Assembly: GCA_019915135.1 (NCBI GenBank) | Contig: JAHLMK010000002.1 | Span: forward strand, 2,046,001-2,110,000 | Source: Strobilurus pachycystidiatus | Taxonomy: Eukaryota > Basidiomycota > Agaricomycetes > Agaricales > Physalacriaceae | DNA length: 64,000 nt | Direction of reading: 5' to 3' | In this document: positions 46,220 through 55,893 of the stretch, piece by piece | Numbering within the stretch: the first letter of the stretch is position 1 | Layout of the letters: every line of letters begins with the position of its first letter | Translations under genes and position numbers: made by a program | Notes under the pieces: generated by a model | Seen by the model: the letters and a program-made list of their open reading frames with translations, nothing else | Databases searched by the model: none | What the model was told of the DNA's origin: nothing

Positions 46220-48734
46220 ATGGCAGGATACACCACCAGATCCAAGGCGAATGCTATCAAGACCGACGACACTCAGGCTGAGGAGCCCGAGAAGCGCGCG
46301 ACGAGAGGAGGGGGAAAGGCGACACCCGCGCCTGCTGCGAAGAAGACGAAGGAGAAGAAGTCCACGACTGCGACTGCGAAGAAAGACACAGCAACGAAGT
46401 CGAAGAAGAGTGAGACCAAGACGCCTGCGGCTAAGAAAGGTGAGTCGTCGTATGTTCAGTTTCTCTGCAGGCCACTAATGTTCTATAGCCGCACCAGCGA
46501 CCAAGGCACGGACTACGAGAGCGGCGAGCAAAAAGGCTGATGCAGACCCAGTTGAACCAGAGGGTATGTCGACCCAGAATGCCGAATACTTGTCAACGTT
46601 CTAACTCCTTTACTTGATAGTAGTGGGCGAATCCCAAGAGCAGGCGGAAACTTCGACGAAGAAGAAGACCAAGGCGACCAAGGCGAAGGCGACCAAGAAG
46701 TCCCATACAGCGGCACCACAGGGTACGTCGAATATTTACCGACTGTTAGTCAACACTCTGACCTTAATGTTGAGTAGTGGAAGCCGCCGCCGCCGAATCT
46801 ACCTCTGCCACCGTGACCGAGACCACAAAACCGAGGAAGACGAGGGCGGCCAAGAAGTCTCGCACAGCAGAGTCACAGGGTGCGTCCATTCAAGTTGTCC
46901 ATTTCTAGTCGATGACCTGACATGCTTATCGAGCAGTAGCAGTCGATGCCCCCGCCGCCCCAGCACCCGGACCCGAGGATTCAGAGTTGGTTGAGATGCA
47001 TGAGTGGAATACCATTCAAGCACCTCAACCAAGTGCTAAAACCGCCACCACCAAGGCCATTGACGAGTTCTCCATCATTCCGTGGTCCGACATCCGACTA
47101 ATTGGACTCGCTGTCATCAAATCCGTCAACTGTGGCGAGCACGACGTGGATGACCAGCCTCCCCCCGAACCAGGCTTGGATCCGAAGACGGCATATGATA
47201 GACAGCGACAAAGCCTCAAGCTGCTGAGGGATCGTGAACCTGCGTATCCGACTCGTGCGTATTTGGCCGTTGATGTTGTTGAACCGTATGCTGAGTAGGT
47301 TGTCCTCGTAGCCTCGGACGTTCTCGAGACTGTGGGTAAATTGCCTCCCGACTACAACGCTCCCGTGCCCCAGTTACACACAAGAGAACTGTATGAAGTT
47401 GGCACCAAGGACTTCGGTACGCGTATCCTCATTTTGTTGACTGGGAGGCCGTGATTGACCTCAAAATCCAGATGGTGAAAACATCTGGACGCCTCCGATG
47501 TGGTGGGATGAAGTGAACAAGAGTCTGTTCACACCGGGTCTTTGTAAGTCTCGAGGCGGAAGAATATGCGTCTCTTACTCATTTCCTTCCAGGTCAATTC
47601 AAAGCGCCGTGGTTGACTGGACCGGACAAGCGACGTGAGTCTTCAATTACGTGTCTTTCGATATGGTTGCTTACTTTTGGTCGTTCAGTGGCGTATTGGT
47701 TCGTGACACGATTGTCAGCGCTGCCGGTCCATATTCAAGACATGATATTCGCGTACGCGGACCTTTCGCGAGAGGAATGCTTTCCTCCGCCTGAGGTTGA
47801 AGATGAGGAGACCGAACAGGAGGAGGAAGAGGTGCCACTAGCCTCCTCGCCAAAGGCACTGAGTGAACACGCTGATGATAGTATCGCGACTGGGAATGGT
47901 GCGCGTGTGATTGAGGCCCAGGTCGACTATGCCGCTCTGCTTCCGTATGTGGAAGAGCCACTGGCACTGGCCCCCTCGCCAAAGGCACCGAGTGAAGACG
48001 CTGATGATAGTGGCGCGATTGGGAAGGGTGCGCGCGTGGATGAGGCCGAGGTCGACTTTGACGCTCTGCTTCCGCAGGAGGAAGAGCCACTGCCACTGGC
48101 CTCCTCGCCACCGAGTGTACACGCTGATGATAGTATCGCGATCGGGAAGCGTGCGCGTGTGGATGAGGCCGACGATGACGTTGATTCACTGCTTCCGCGG
48201 ACGCGTAGACGTCTCAACGGCGAGGAGAAAGGCAAAGAGAGCGAAGGTGACAACTCGGACGATGAAGGTGAGCTCCATATAACTCACTTGGCAAATGAAA
48301 GAAAGCTCACACGTCTCAGTGTCCCCATCCCAGGAGAACGCGAGTGGATCGCTCAAGAGAAAACGTGAAATGGTCGACGATGAAGTCGAACGCGAAGAGG
48401 ATGGTGATGCTGACGGTGGACGTGAGTTCACGCTCATTACTCGATCTTTCTGAAAGGAACTCACGCGTGCGGCGTCTTAGCCTCGACTAGCGGCGGTTCG
48501 CCGAAGAGACAGCGTGGATCGGACGAAGAAGACAACGATAACGAAGAAAGAGAGGCTTCTCCGCCTCCTCAACGGCGCAAAGGCGGTCGATTCCGACACA
48601 TACTTGAAAGCGTTGAAAGAGGTGAGTGGCGCTCGTAGTGCGGGCATGATGAAGTACTGACCGCAGTATTTATTCTAGTGATGCGCGAACATGAACATGA
48701 ACATCCTCGTCTGATTCATCGCTACGAACTCTAA
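46220..48734 (+). CDS. Lys/Ala-rich and acidic, probably nuclear protein of unknown function
   Basis: Starts MAGYTTRSKANAIKTDDTQA. Exons 1-5 are histone-H1-like (AAKKTKEKKSTTATAKKD; KKTKATKAKATKKSHTAA; PRKTRAAKKSRTA). Each is closed by similar short introns, which suggests exon repetition. A folded central part follows: EDSELVEMHEWNTIQAPQP, IIPWSDIRLIGLAVIKSVN, then LPPDYNAPVPQLHTRELYEV, IWTPPMWWDEVNKSLFTPG and RLSALPVHIQDMIFAYADLS. Next come three acidic units (DDS-IATG-ARV-EA-VD-ALLP type) and a tail rich in KRKRE/KRQRG and acidic runs, ending HPRLIHRYEL. An apparent in-frame TAG at 47296-47298 lies inside a 57-nt intron (47255-47311). No known domain is recognised; several NLS-like clusters suggest chromatin or nucleolar location. 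Confidence 0.7.
47840..48190 (+). repeat. Three-unit in-gene repeat of about 110-125 bp
   Basis: Units coding (PLASSPKALSEHADDS...; LAPSPKAPSEDADDS...; LASSPPSVHADDS...) followed by (I/A)(A/G)-GxGARV-(I/D)EA-VD-x-LLP repeat three times, with a partial copy at the end (RVDEADDDVDSLLP). Confidence 0.8.
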
Positions 48735-49442
48735 GAGTTCGTTTGAATGGACGTTTGCGTGTTTGTATTGCGAGTAGTGATGCGGCCTGAGCCCGTCACG
48801 AAAGAGTCTTGGTCTATTTACATATTCTACTTATAGGAAGGGCTATCAATAATAATATTGGCGGCACCGCGTGCGCTTGCAGTTCATTTCTTTCATTCCT
48901 TTGTGTGATTTTGAGATGATCCTGGATCGCTCCGTTCAAGTGCTGATGCATTCTCCTGACTTGCACTATCTGATCATCGCGAGACAAAGCACCAATCACG
49001 CAGTCTGAACTTTTGAAATTGTTACGTCGTTGGAGTAGATTTTCGATTTCACAGCGGCCCGCTCCTCTTTACCGACGAAAAGGCGCGATCTGTTTTGTCA
49101 TCAGTCAGCACTGGACAGCGCATGTCCGAAGGCAGTGATTGCTGACGCGTTCTCAATGTACCAATGGTGCTGTCCACGCAGCTGAACTCGCAGTATTGAC
49201 TGTGTATAGCTGTGCACGGCGGGCATGTCATTGGATCTCTGTGGCGGGATCCCCGGTCCCCGGATTTAGTAAGATCGGGCTATACCGTACGTGGGTTAGG
49301 GTTCTTCTCCAGCTTTGTTTCGTACCGTCACCATCTCCATTCCATCGCCCGCTGTACTTCACCTTGCGCGACCACACCTACAACCAATCGTATCTCTTTA
49401 CCTTACCGCACGGTTCTCGCACCCACGTAGGCGGGATCGGAT
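48735..49442. other. Intergenic region upstream of ABP1
   Basis: About 700 bp. Frames at 49139-49495 and 49212-49430 overlap the ABP1 start in other frames and are not credible. It should hold the ABP1 promoter; no clear TATA box was identified. Confidence 0.4.
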
Positions 49443-51444
49443 ATGTCGCTCCACGTAAATCTCTCATCGCCCGCGCTGCGAATAGCGTACGATAAGGTGA
49501 TCAAGGAGCAAGGAATCGACTGGGTTCTGTACACCTACGCCGCCGGAACGAACGATCTGAAAGTGCAGTCGACCGGAGACGGTGGACTCGAGGAGCTCGA
49601 GGAGGAGTTCAGCGATGGAAGGATACAATACGCCTTTGTGCGGGTCGTCGATCCCAATGTGAGTGCCTGGCCTACGTCTCTTCGTTTCTCTAACTCCCTG
49701 CGATGATATAGAGCAAACTTCCGAAATTCGTCCAAATCAACTGGTGCGGAGACGGTGTCCCAGAGGCAAAGAAGGGTCTCTTCTCCTCGCATGCCGGCGA
49801 AGTAGCTCGTTTCTTGAGTGGTAGTCACGTCGTCATCAGTGCTCGAAATGAGGTATGTCAGTTCTCCATATGGCGGCTGTAATCTAAGCTTTCATACCAG
49901 TCGGACGTGTCCCCTGCCGTGATCATGCGTCGCGTCGAAGCCGCTTCTGGAGCAAAGTACTCTTTCCAGAAAGAGGCTCCCCGTAAAGCGGAGCCCATCG
50001 CGCCTGTTGGCAGCTCGTACAAGCCTGTGGGCAAGGTCGACATTGCAACTATGAGACAAGCCGTGCCTCCCCCGTCAAAGCCCTCTTTGCCTACCTCATC
50101 CCGTCCCACGGGCGGGGCAGGTAGCTTCTATGGAAAGAAAGCCTCAGCTGCTGAGGATGCGTGGCCGGAAGAGGAGAAAAAGCCTGCTGCTGCTCCCGTT
50201 GCTGCGCCACCTCCGCCCATGGCACCTCGTCCCTCTATTCCTACAGCGCCTCGTCCACCACAAGCACCCATCGCTTCGTACACATCGCCGGCTCCTCCAG
50301 TGGAATCTTCGACGCCCACTAGGCCCTCGGATGATGACAAGATTGCTCCTGTTGGAACGGCGTACACGCCTGTCTCACTTCCTGCCCCGAGAAAACTCAA
50401 GAATCCATTCGCCAAATTCGAGCAATCTGAACCTCAGCAGGCGGCCCCAGTTCGATCTTTCAATGCTGGCGGTCCCAAAAAGCTGACTTGGACGGAGAGA
50501 CAGGCTTTAGCAAAGAAGGAGCGTGAAGAAGAGGAGGCTCGTAGTTTGGCGGCCAGTGCTCCGCCGCCGCCACCAATGGCCTCCAGGCCCGCTTTTAAGG
50601 CTGCCGCCGCAGTAGGCGGTGCTGCGGCCATCGGTGGTGCAGCTGCTGTAGCGGCCTCCCAGTACGAGCCGGAGCCGGAGCCTGAACCTGAAGAAGAGGC
50701 GTATGAACCGGAGCCAGAGCCAGAGCCAGAGTTTGCACCGCCGCCACCACCACCACCACCTCCACCCCCTCCGCCTCCCCCAGCTGCACGCGTGGAGGTC
50801 GAGGAAGAACCCGCGGCTGCTCCTCCTCCACCTCCACCTCCTCCTCCACCGCCCCCGCCGCCACCACCCCCGCCAGTTGCCGAGGCAGCTGCTCCGCCTC
50901 CGCCTCCGCCTCCACCACCCCCGCCGCCGCCTCCGGCCGCGGCTGCAGCTTCCCAAGGCTTGGTCGCTACTGTTCTCTACGACTACGATGCAACGGAAGA
51001 CAACGAAATGAGTCTTGCCGAAGGCGAAACTATCACAAACGTCGAGGAGCTCGATGAAGGCTGGTGGAGCGGTATTGGTCCCGGAGGAAAGCAAGGAATG
51101 TTCCCGGCCAACTATGTTCAGCTGAAAGAAGACGGACAGGAAGAGCAGCAAGAGGATGCCCCTCCTGCTCCTCCTAGGTCTCCCACTCCTCCCCCCGTTG
51201 AAGAATCAGATCAAGGAATAACTGCTGTTGCGTTATACGAGTACGTCGTGTTTCCTCCGTTGTCTGCGCTTAGTCGTACTGACTTTAACTTAGTTATGAC
51301 GCTACAGAGGACAACGAATTGACGTTCAAGGAAGGCGACCGTATCTTCAGTATTGAGCCTGCGAGCGAGGATTGGTGGCAGGGGACCGATGCACATGGCG
51401 CTACTGGGTTGTTCCCGGCCAATTATGTGGAGGTCGACCAGTAG
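49443..51444 (+). CDS. ABP1: Actin-binding protein Abp1/drebrin-like (ADF-H, Pro-rich, two SH3)
   Basis: A cortical actin-patch protein that links F-actin and Arp2/3 to endocytic proteins. The N-terminal ADF-H domain is spread over three exons (MSLHVNLSSPALRIAYDKVI; VLYTYAAGTNDLKVQSTG; YAFVRVVDPN; KLPKFVQINWCGDGVPEAKK; HAGEVARFLSGSHVVISARN). The main exon contains APVGSSYKPVGKVDI and APVGTAYTPVSLP motifs, an acidic KEREEEEARS helix, EPEPEPEPE repeats and four polyproline blocks (50740-50940). SH3-1 is LVATVLYDYDATEDNEMSLA to WWSGIGPGGKQGMFPANYV. SH3-2 is split by a 50-bp intron (AVALYE + YDATEDNELTFKEGD to WWQGTDAHGATGLFPANYV). It ends EVDQ. Key SH3 residues (ALYDY, WW, FPANYV) are intact. 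Confidence 0.95.
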
Positions 51445-51947
51445 ACTGTCGAACGGACATCAAGTATGAGAAAGTAGTATATACAAAGAAGGATGGAAAA
51501 TGAACTCGGTGTTGTATACTCCCGACAGATGATGATATCGAGAAGGTGTGGCAATTTGAAGGTGCTTTCGAAATGTTCGTGTCTTTGTCGGTTTTGTGGA
51601 GAAGGCGTTGAGGAAGCTCTATGAAGGTCGGACTGCTGAAGAATTTCTCAATCTCTCTAGAGTCTACCCCGGCTTCTGACTTGGAAAGAGCATTGCTGCG
51701 GCAAGGTGCAAGGCACATTGCTGTATCCTCAAGCGGCACTGAGCAAAACTCAAACGGCAAACATCATCGTTGAATTAAAGGTTCGATGTTCAATCCAGAT
51801 TTCAAAATCCAAGATTTCAAGTACTAGATTGTAGTAGATACCGGAATCTTTCTTGAGTTCAAGTTTCTAGATTTTTCAATTATAATTTATTTTCCTGCGC
51901 CACAGTCCACAGTTCTTTAATCCCGATTCCCGTCAAAAAAAGGTCTT
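51445..51947. other. Intergenic, ABP1 to tRNA-Ala
   Basis: About 500 bp. Its right half is AT-rich with TTTCAAAATCCAAGATTTCAAG-like repeats. TTTT runs for polymerase III termination of the minus-strand tRNA lie just left of 51948. No gene is seen. Confidence 0.4.
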
Positions 51948-52022
51948 TGGACACATTGGGAATTGAACCCAACACCTCCCGCATGCTAAGCGGGCGTGAT
52001 AAACCAACTACACCATGTGCCC
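51948..52022 (-). tRNA. tRNA-Ala (anticodon AGC)
   Basis: The reverse complement folds as a complete cloverleaf: acceptor GGGCACA with TGTGTCC plus discriminator A; D arm GGTGTAGTTGGTTTATCAC; anticodon stem CCCGC/GCGGG enclosing loop TTAGCAT (AGC, Ala); T stem TTGGG/CCCAA enclosing TTCAATT. 75 nt and no intron. A poly-A run on the plus strand at 51935-51940 gives the TTTTTT terminator. Confidence 0.95.
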
Positions 52023-52298
52023 TTGCGCTTGGCGTATGTCGTGCAATTTGAACTTCCACTGGCTCAAAACGAGTCGCCACGCATAAATAAATGAATAACC
52101 CGGTGCGGAATCTAAATCAATTGGGGCATTTCTCTTCGGAGACTGCTGCAGGTGCGTATAGTCGAGAAAGCTGTGGGCGCGGCCTGTCGTGCCCTCAGCC
52201 TTTTTGCATGAGAGTAGAGGTAGAAGGCTCCGATCAATTGATGATAATGTCTGTAAGGCCCGGCTTGGCTTCCACCCTCACGGCCGGCACGTCGTCGT

Positions 52299-53200
52299 AT
52301 GCTCAGGTTTCTTGTCCGTCAAACTCCTTCAACCTCATTGTCGCGGCGCTCGTTTAGCCAATGGGAGAATACTACGAGTGGCATCCTAGCCCGCGACATA
52401 TACCTTAGGACAATACGTCCCGTGCGGTACCAGCAAGCCAAAGACGAACTTGGCAAGTTTGGCGCTGTCGAGCAGCTCTGGCAGGGCGTTCCAATGGGAC
52501 CAGAGAACCTTATCGTCACATTCGAAAGCGCCGAGTCCGCTGTCAAACTAATGGCGGAGAGCCTGAAGCGGTTAAAGCTCGTCGGGGTCAAGGTGGATCG
52601 TCGAGAGTACATCCGTCCATCGGTGCCCAAGGAACCGCCCGTCTACATGCCAAACAGAGAGCGAGAGCAAACCTCCAAACTCGTTTTTTCTAGTCTTCCC
52701 GTCGAGTTTGGTGCCACGACCAGGTCCATTACCGCTATGCTTCGCCAGGAATTCGGAGACGTATCCCTAGTCCAACACCGTATGTCTCCCTAGTCTTCCA
52801 CGTTTGGGGATTTACTAACGCATCTGAGATAGCGACTTTCAACGGCTACCCAAAGAACTTCGCTTTTGTCACCTTCACAGACCAGGACATAGCCGACAAG
52901 ATTGTCGAGCTGAGCTATAGCTCGACGGGGATCTGGCACCTCGGGCAAAGAATTTACGCAGACTATGCCATGGAAAACCAGTATGAACCAGGTGTATACC
53001 CTCGTGTGTACGTTTCCGCGTTCATTGATTTGTCGCTGATTCGTTCTGTCAGCCAAAATACTCCACACGAAAAAATCGAAGTGACAATATGCATTTCATT
53101 GATGGAGGCGACGGCAATCGTACGCACGGGAAATGGACACACTGCAACGATTTGGAAGCGTCGGCATGATCCTGGCTGGTTCACCCCGAGTGACTCATGA
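52299..53200 (+). CDS. Putative mitochondrial RRM RNA-binding protein
   Basis: The N-terminus (MLRFLVRQTPSTSLSRRSFS) is a good mitochondrial presequence. A first RRM-like unit spans ILARDIYLRTIRPVRYQQAK to NLIVTFESAESAVKLMAESL. A second starts SKLVFSSLPVEFGATTRSIT (RNP2-like) and, after a 55-bp intron with a C|CG junction, continues TFNGYPKNFAFVTFTDQDIA (RNP1-like, NFAFVTF). The 3' end is ambiguous. With a GTACGT donor at 53015 or no splicing, the frame ends at 53200. With a GTGTAC donor two bases earlier, the end is TGA at 53167-53169 after HFIDGGDGNRTHGKWTHCND, a sequence that reads more naturally. It may act in mitochondrial RNA processing or translation (inference). Confidence 0.72.
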
Positions 53201-53533
53201 TCAGTGCACCCCAGGAGGGGCCGAAGTCAGCTTCATGGTGTATATCCCGTGGTGTACAAAGCGATGTGCGCGAGAAGGGGATGAGAGACGATAGTCTGAA
53301 CATGACTTTCATGAGAATTGTCAAGAGATGTACAGTTTCACATGATTACAGCCCAGTTTGAAAACCCGCAAAGAAAACAATCGTGCCAGGTAACTTGAAG
53401 TGCGCACGAACGGTAGATAAGCGAACGGCTTACTTAGTCTTAGACAGTAACTTAAAGTTACTACGAGGAAACACGATCCACGTTTCGCTGTCAACTGTTG
53501 ATGGGCGCTGGAGGATACCACTCGGACCTCAAT

Positions 53534-53706
53534 TTTGCGCCACACAGGCACTGACATCGCCTCCTTGGCTCAGTTGGCTAGAGCGCCAGTCTCATACAGC
53601 AGTATGACCAAGGTTCCTTGGGTAATCTGGAGGTCGCAAGTTCGAGCCTTGCAGGGGGCAGTCTCAACCATCGTTTTGGTACTTTTTCTCGAAAGTGTGG
53701 CGCAAA
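53534..53706. mobile_element. tRNA-Met unit framed by 12-bp perfect terminal inverted repeats
   Basis: TTTGCGCCACAC (53534-53545) and GTGTGGCGCAAA (53695-53706) are exact reverse complements enclosing the tRNA-Met gene, 13 bp before it and 34 bp after it. A second unit with the same termini and a decayed tRNA-Met body is at 60492-60624. This suggests a non-autonomous element that carried the tRNA gene. No clear target-site duplication was found, so the mobile nature is inference. Confidence 0.5.
53559..53660 (+). tRNA. tRNA-Met (elongator, anticodon CAU) with a 27-nt intron
   Basis: Exon 1 53559-53596, intron 53597-53623, exon 2 53624-53660. Acceptor GCCTCCT pairs with AGGGGGC (one G-T) plus discriminator A. 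The D arm is TGGCTCAGTTGGCTAGAGC. The anticodon stem-loop CCAGT-CTCATA|A-TCTGG matches the elongator Met pattern, with the intron in the canonical place one base 3' of the anticodon. The T arm is TCGCAAGTTCGAGCCTTGC. TTTT runs at about 53674 and 53683 could terminate transcription. Confidence 0.93.
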
Positions 53707-54273
53707 TTCAAATTTCAAATTTTCAAATTTCATTGGTTAAATGCTCATTGCTAAGTGCTTGAGGCAGCTCTCACTGCCTCTCAGCTCTGAGCGTGAGTCT
53801 TGACAAGTTGGTTCTTGAAAATCTACTTGAGCCTTGACTCTTTATAATTCTGAGTGACAGTCCGACTTTTGAAATAATCCACCTCAAATTGCAAACAAAA
53901 GATGAATTCCCGACTCTGGAGAGTGGACTCTGGACTTCGCCGTCTGATTTTGCAACTTGCATACACGAAACAACATCAACAGGGCGGCTATAGTTCCTTC
54001 GCAGTGCATCTCGTATGGGAAGAAAGTCAGGCACGCAGTCAGCTCTAGCTAGTCATAGAGACCATGTTCACTCTCCGAGACCTCATCCGTCGCGTCGGGT
54101 TAGCGACGCGCCGTGCCGGATGCTGTTCGACGTAGGTACCTTTCCAAAGACAAGGGTAATCCTGCTGAAGGCGCGATTCTTCGAAACGAAATGGGAAGGC
54201 GACGTGAATGCTTCAAAATGCGATAAGTAATACAGGTGGACGTCACAAGCTCGACCCGTCTATGAGGCGACTA
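53707..54273. other. Intergenic, tRNA-Met to glutaredoxin
   Basis: About 570 bp. Begins with an AAATTTCAAATTTTCAAATTTC AT-rich stretch. No gene is seen; contains the 3' flank of the minus-strand glutaredoxin. Confidence 0.4.
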
Positions 54274-54989
54274 CTATTGCGCGCCCACTTTGATGCCCTT
54301 ACTCTGCAGTAATTTAACCAACTCCCCGCGTTCATACATGGCCATTACATCGTCTGCTCCGCCTATGCTTTCGCCGAGCACGATCATATTAGGGAAGGTT
54401 CCGCGCCCGGTGATGCGCGTTAGCAAAGTCTTTATTTGTGGGGCGTCGTCCCGCAAGTCAACTTCGATGACGAGGGGTTCTGGCGAAAGTGGTTGTAGGG
54501 GAGTAAGAGTTGCAAAATGTGCTGGGAGCTGAGGAGGAGGCGATGGGTAATGCGGCGACGCCGGCGAGAGCAGTAGGGACTTGAGACGACGCGAATATGG
54601 GCAATACGACTGTCGACGAATAAGAACACTCGAGACTTTATTATAGACTGGACAGAGACTACCTTGCTGAATATGACCACTGGGTGCTCAGCGTCTATCC
54701 TCTGCCGCTCTGCTGCCCAGTCCATGTCTCCGCCTTTGCCATCGCCATCCACTGCATAGACCTTCATGTCCACTGGCTTTGTCGGGTCGTGTGTAACATC
54801 GTGGGCAAGGGTATGGACCGAGTCTCCGGTCACCAGGTGAATGACACCGTATATCTCTGGTACACTGGATTTTCTGCGCAGGCTGATTGCATTGAAGTAT
54901 GACGAGGATGAGGACGGAGAGAAGACGTAGATGCACAGAAGTACAACCAGCGTGAGCGCAATGTAGGTGCGCCTGGGAACAAGTGGCAT
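54274..54989 (-). CDS. Membrane-anchored monothiol glutaredoxin, Grx6/Grx7 (Golgi) type
   Basis: The N-terminus (MPLVPRRTYIALTLVVLLCI) is a type II signal anchor as in yeast Grx6/Grx7 of the early secretory pathway. A luminal stem follows (HLVTGDSVHTLAHDVTHDPT; DMDWAAERQRIDAEHPVVIF). After one intron (GTAGTC donor; acceptor before SYCPYS) comes the thioredoxin fold: the active site is CPYS, a monothiol variant of CPYC as in Grx7. The conserved blocks VIEVDLRDDAPQIKTLLTRI, GRGTFPNMIVLGESIGGADD (cis-Pro TFPN; GGxDD glutathione site) and a C-terminal helix follow, ending KGIKVGAQ. An insertion rich in Pro/Ser sits between the active site and the second strand. The fold and key residues are complete. 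The role in secretory redox balance is by family analogy. Confidence 0.88.
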
Positions 54990-55893
54990 GATGGATCTTT
55001 AGAGGAAGAATGAGGCTTTCGAGCAGACTTTGGGTAAGCAGGTAGAAGTTCAACTTCAAGCCCTTTCAAGCCCCGCACGAGCAGGTCACCGGCAGGGTCA
55101 CGGCTGGGCGGAAGGATATTTGATCCGAGCCCAAACCGTTCCTGGTTTCATTTTGGATCCGTTCGTCGTCTTCGTGAGTTCGTCCAGAGTTCGTCCTTCA
55201 TCTCGCTTTGGGATTTCCTCCCGGTGTCAGTTGTGTCCTGTGAGACCTCACATAAGACCTTCTAATTAGCTTATTAACGATGCCTGCAACTTTAGCCGGC
55301 TCCCTCTGTCTAGACTCTCGGCGGCTGCTAACGTTTGCTCACAAGGGAAACATGAGGCTTTTAGGAAGCGCTGGCAGTCTTGACACGTCCGCGCGACAGT
55401 GGCGTTTCTCTTGATGATCTCATAGGACTTTGACCAAATCTCTCTTGTCTTTCACAGGCCAACGTAAATTGTATAGGGTATGCATCATGATGCTGCCTGC
55501 ATGAGCTCATAACATTCATTTCAGCTTTGTCTGGCAACTTGGCGTTTGTGAGTTTATTCCTTGGCTTTACTCTTGCACAGGGCAACGAATCCATGCAAAG
55601 TTGTCCGAGCGATGGCGTCTGAGTATTCAAGTATACGCGAGAATCACCGATGCGACCACGACACGCTTGATTTCTTCGAACCCATCACCTTGCTCATCAC
55701 GCTAGATTTTTCCGTCAGCGGCATGAAATGTCCACCACCATCTTTCAGCACCTTCCCTTACGCAACCTCAGCCTCCTGACGCCGTCGGCGCCATGGAAGG
55801 AAGAAATTTGAAAAGGGTCGAAACAACGTCATGTCATTCTGTGATTCTATAAATTCTGTATGTTTGCAATTCCGGTTTCTGTCTCCTCCTCCG
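54990..55893. other. Intergenic, divergent between glutaredoxin and FAD oxidase 1
   Basis: About 900 bp containing both promoters. Frames at 55361-55630 and 55561-55779 show nothing recognisable. Confidence 0.4.

Noticed and set aside
47296..47298. In-frame TAG in the Lys/acidic-rich gene, suggesting a broken gene or stop read-through
   Set aside because: It lies inside a 57-nt intron (47255-47311) with GTGCGT donor and TAG acceptor. Splicing joins YPT to SDVLETVG in frame through a Pro codon.
50507..51151. 214-codon minus frame with Trp/Arg runs over ABP1
   Set aside because: Antisense of CCX polyproline codons; ABP1 on the other strand is unambiguous.
51893..51902. TGCGCCACAG next to tRNA-Ala as a third tRNA/TIR unit
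   Set aside because: No inverted partner was found on the other side of the tRNA-Ala, so it may be chance.
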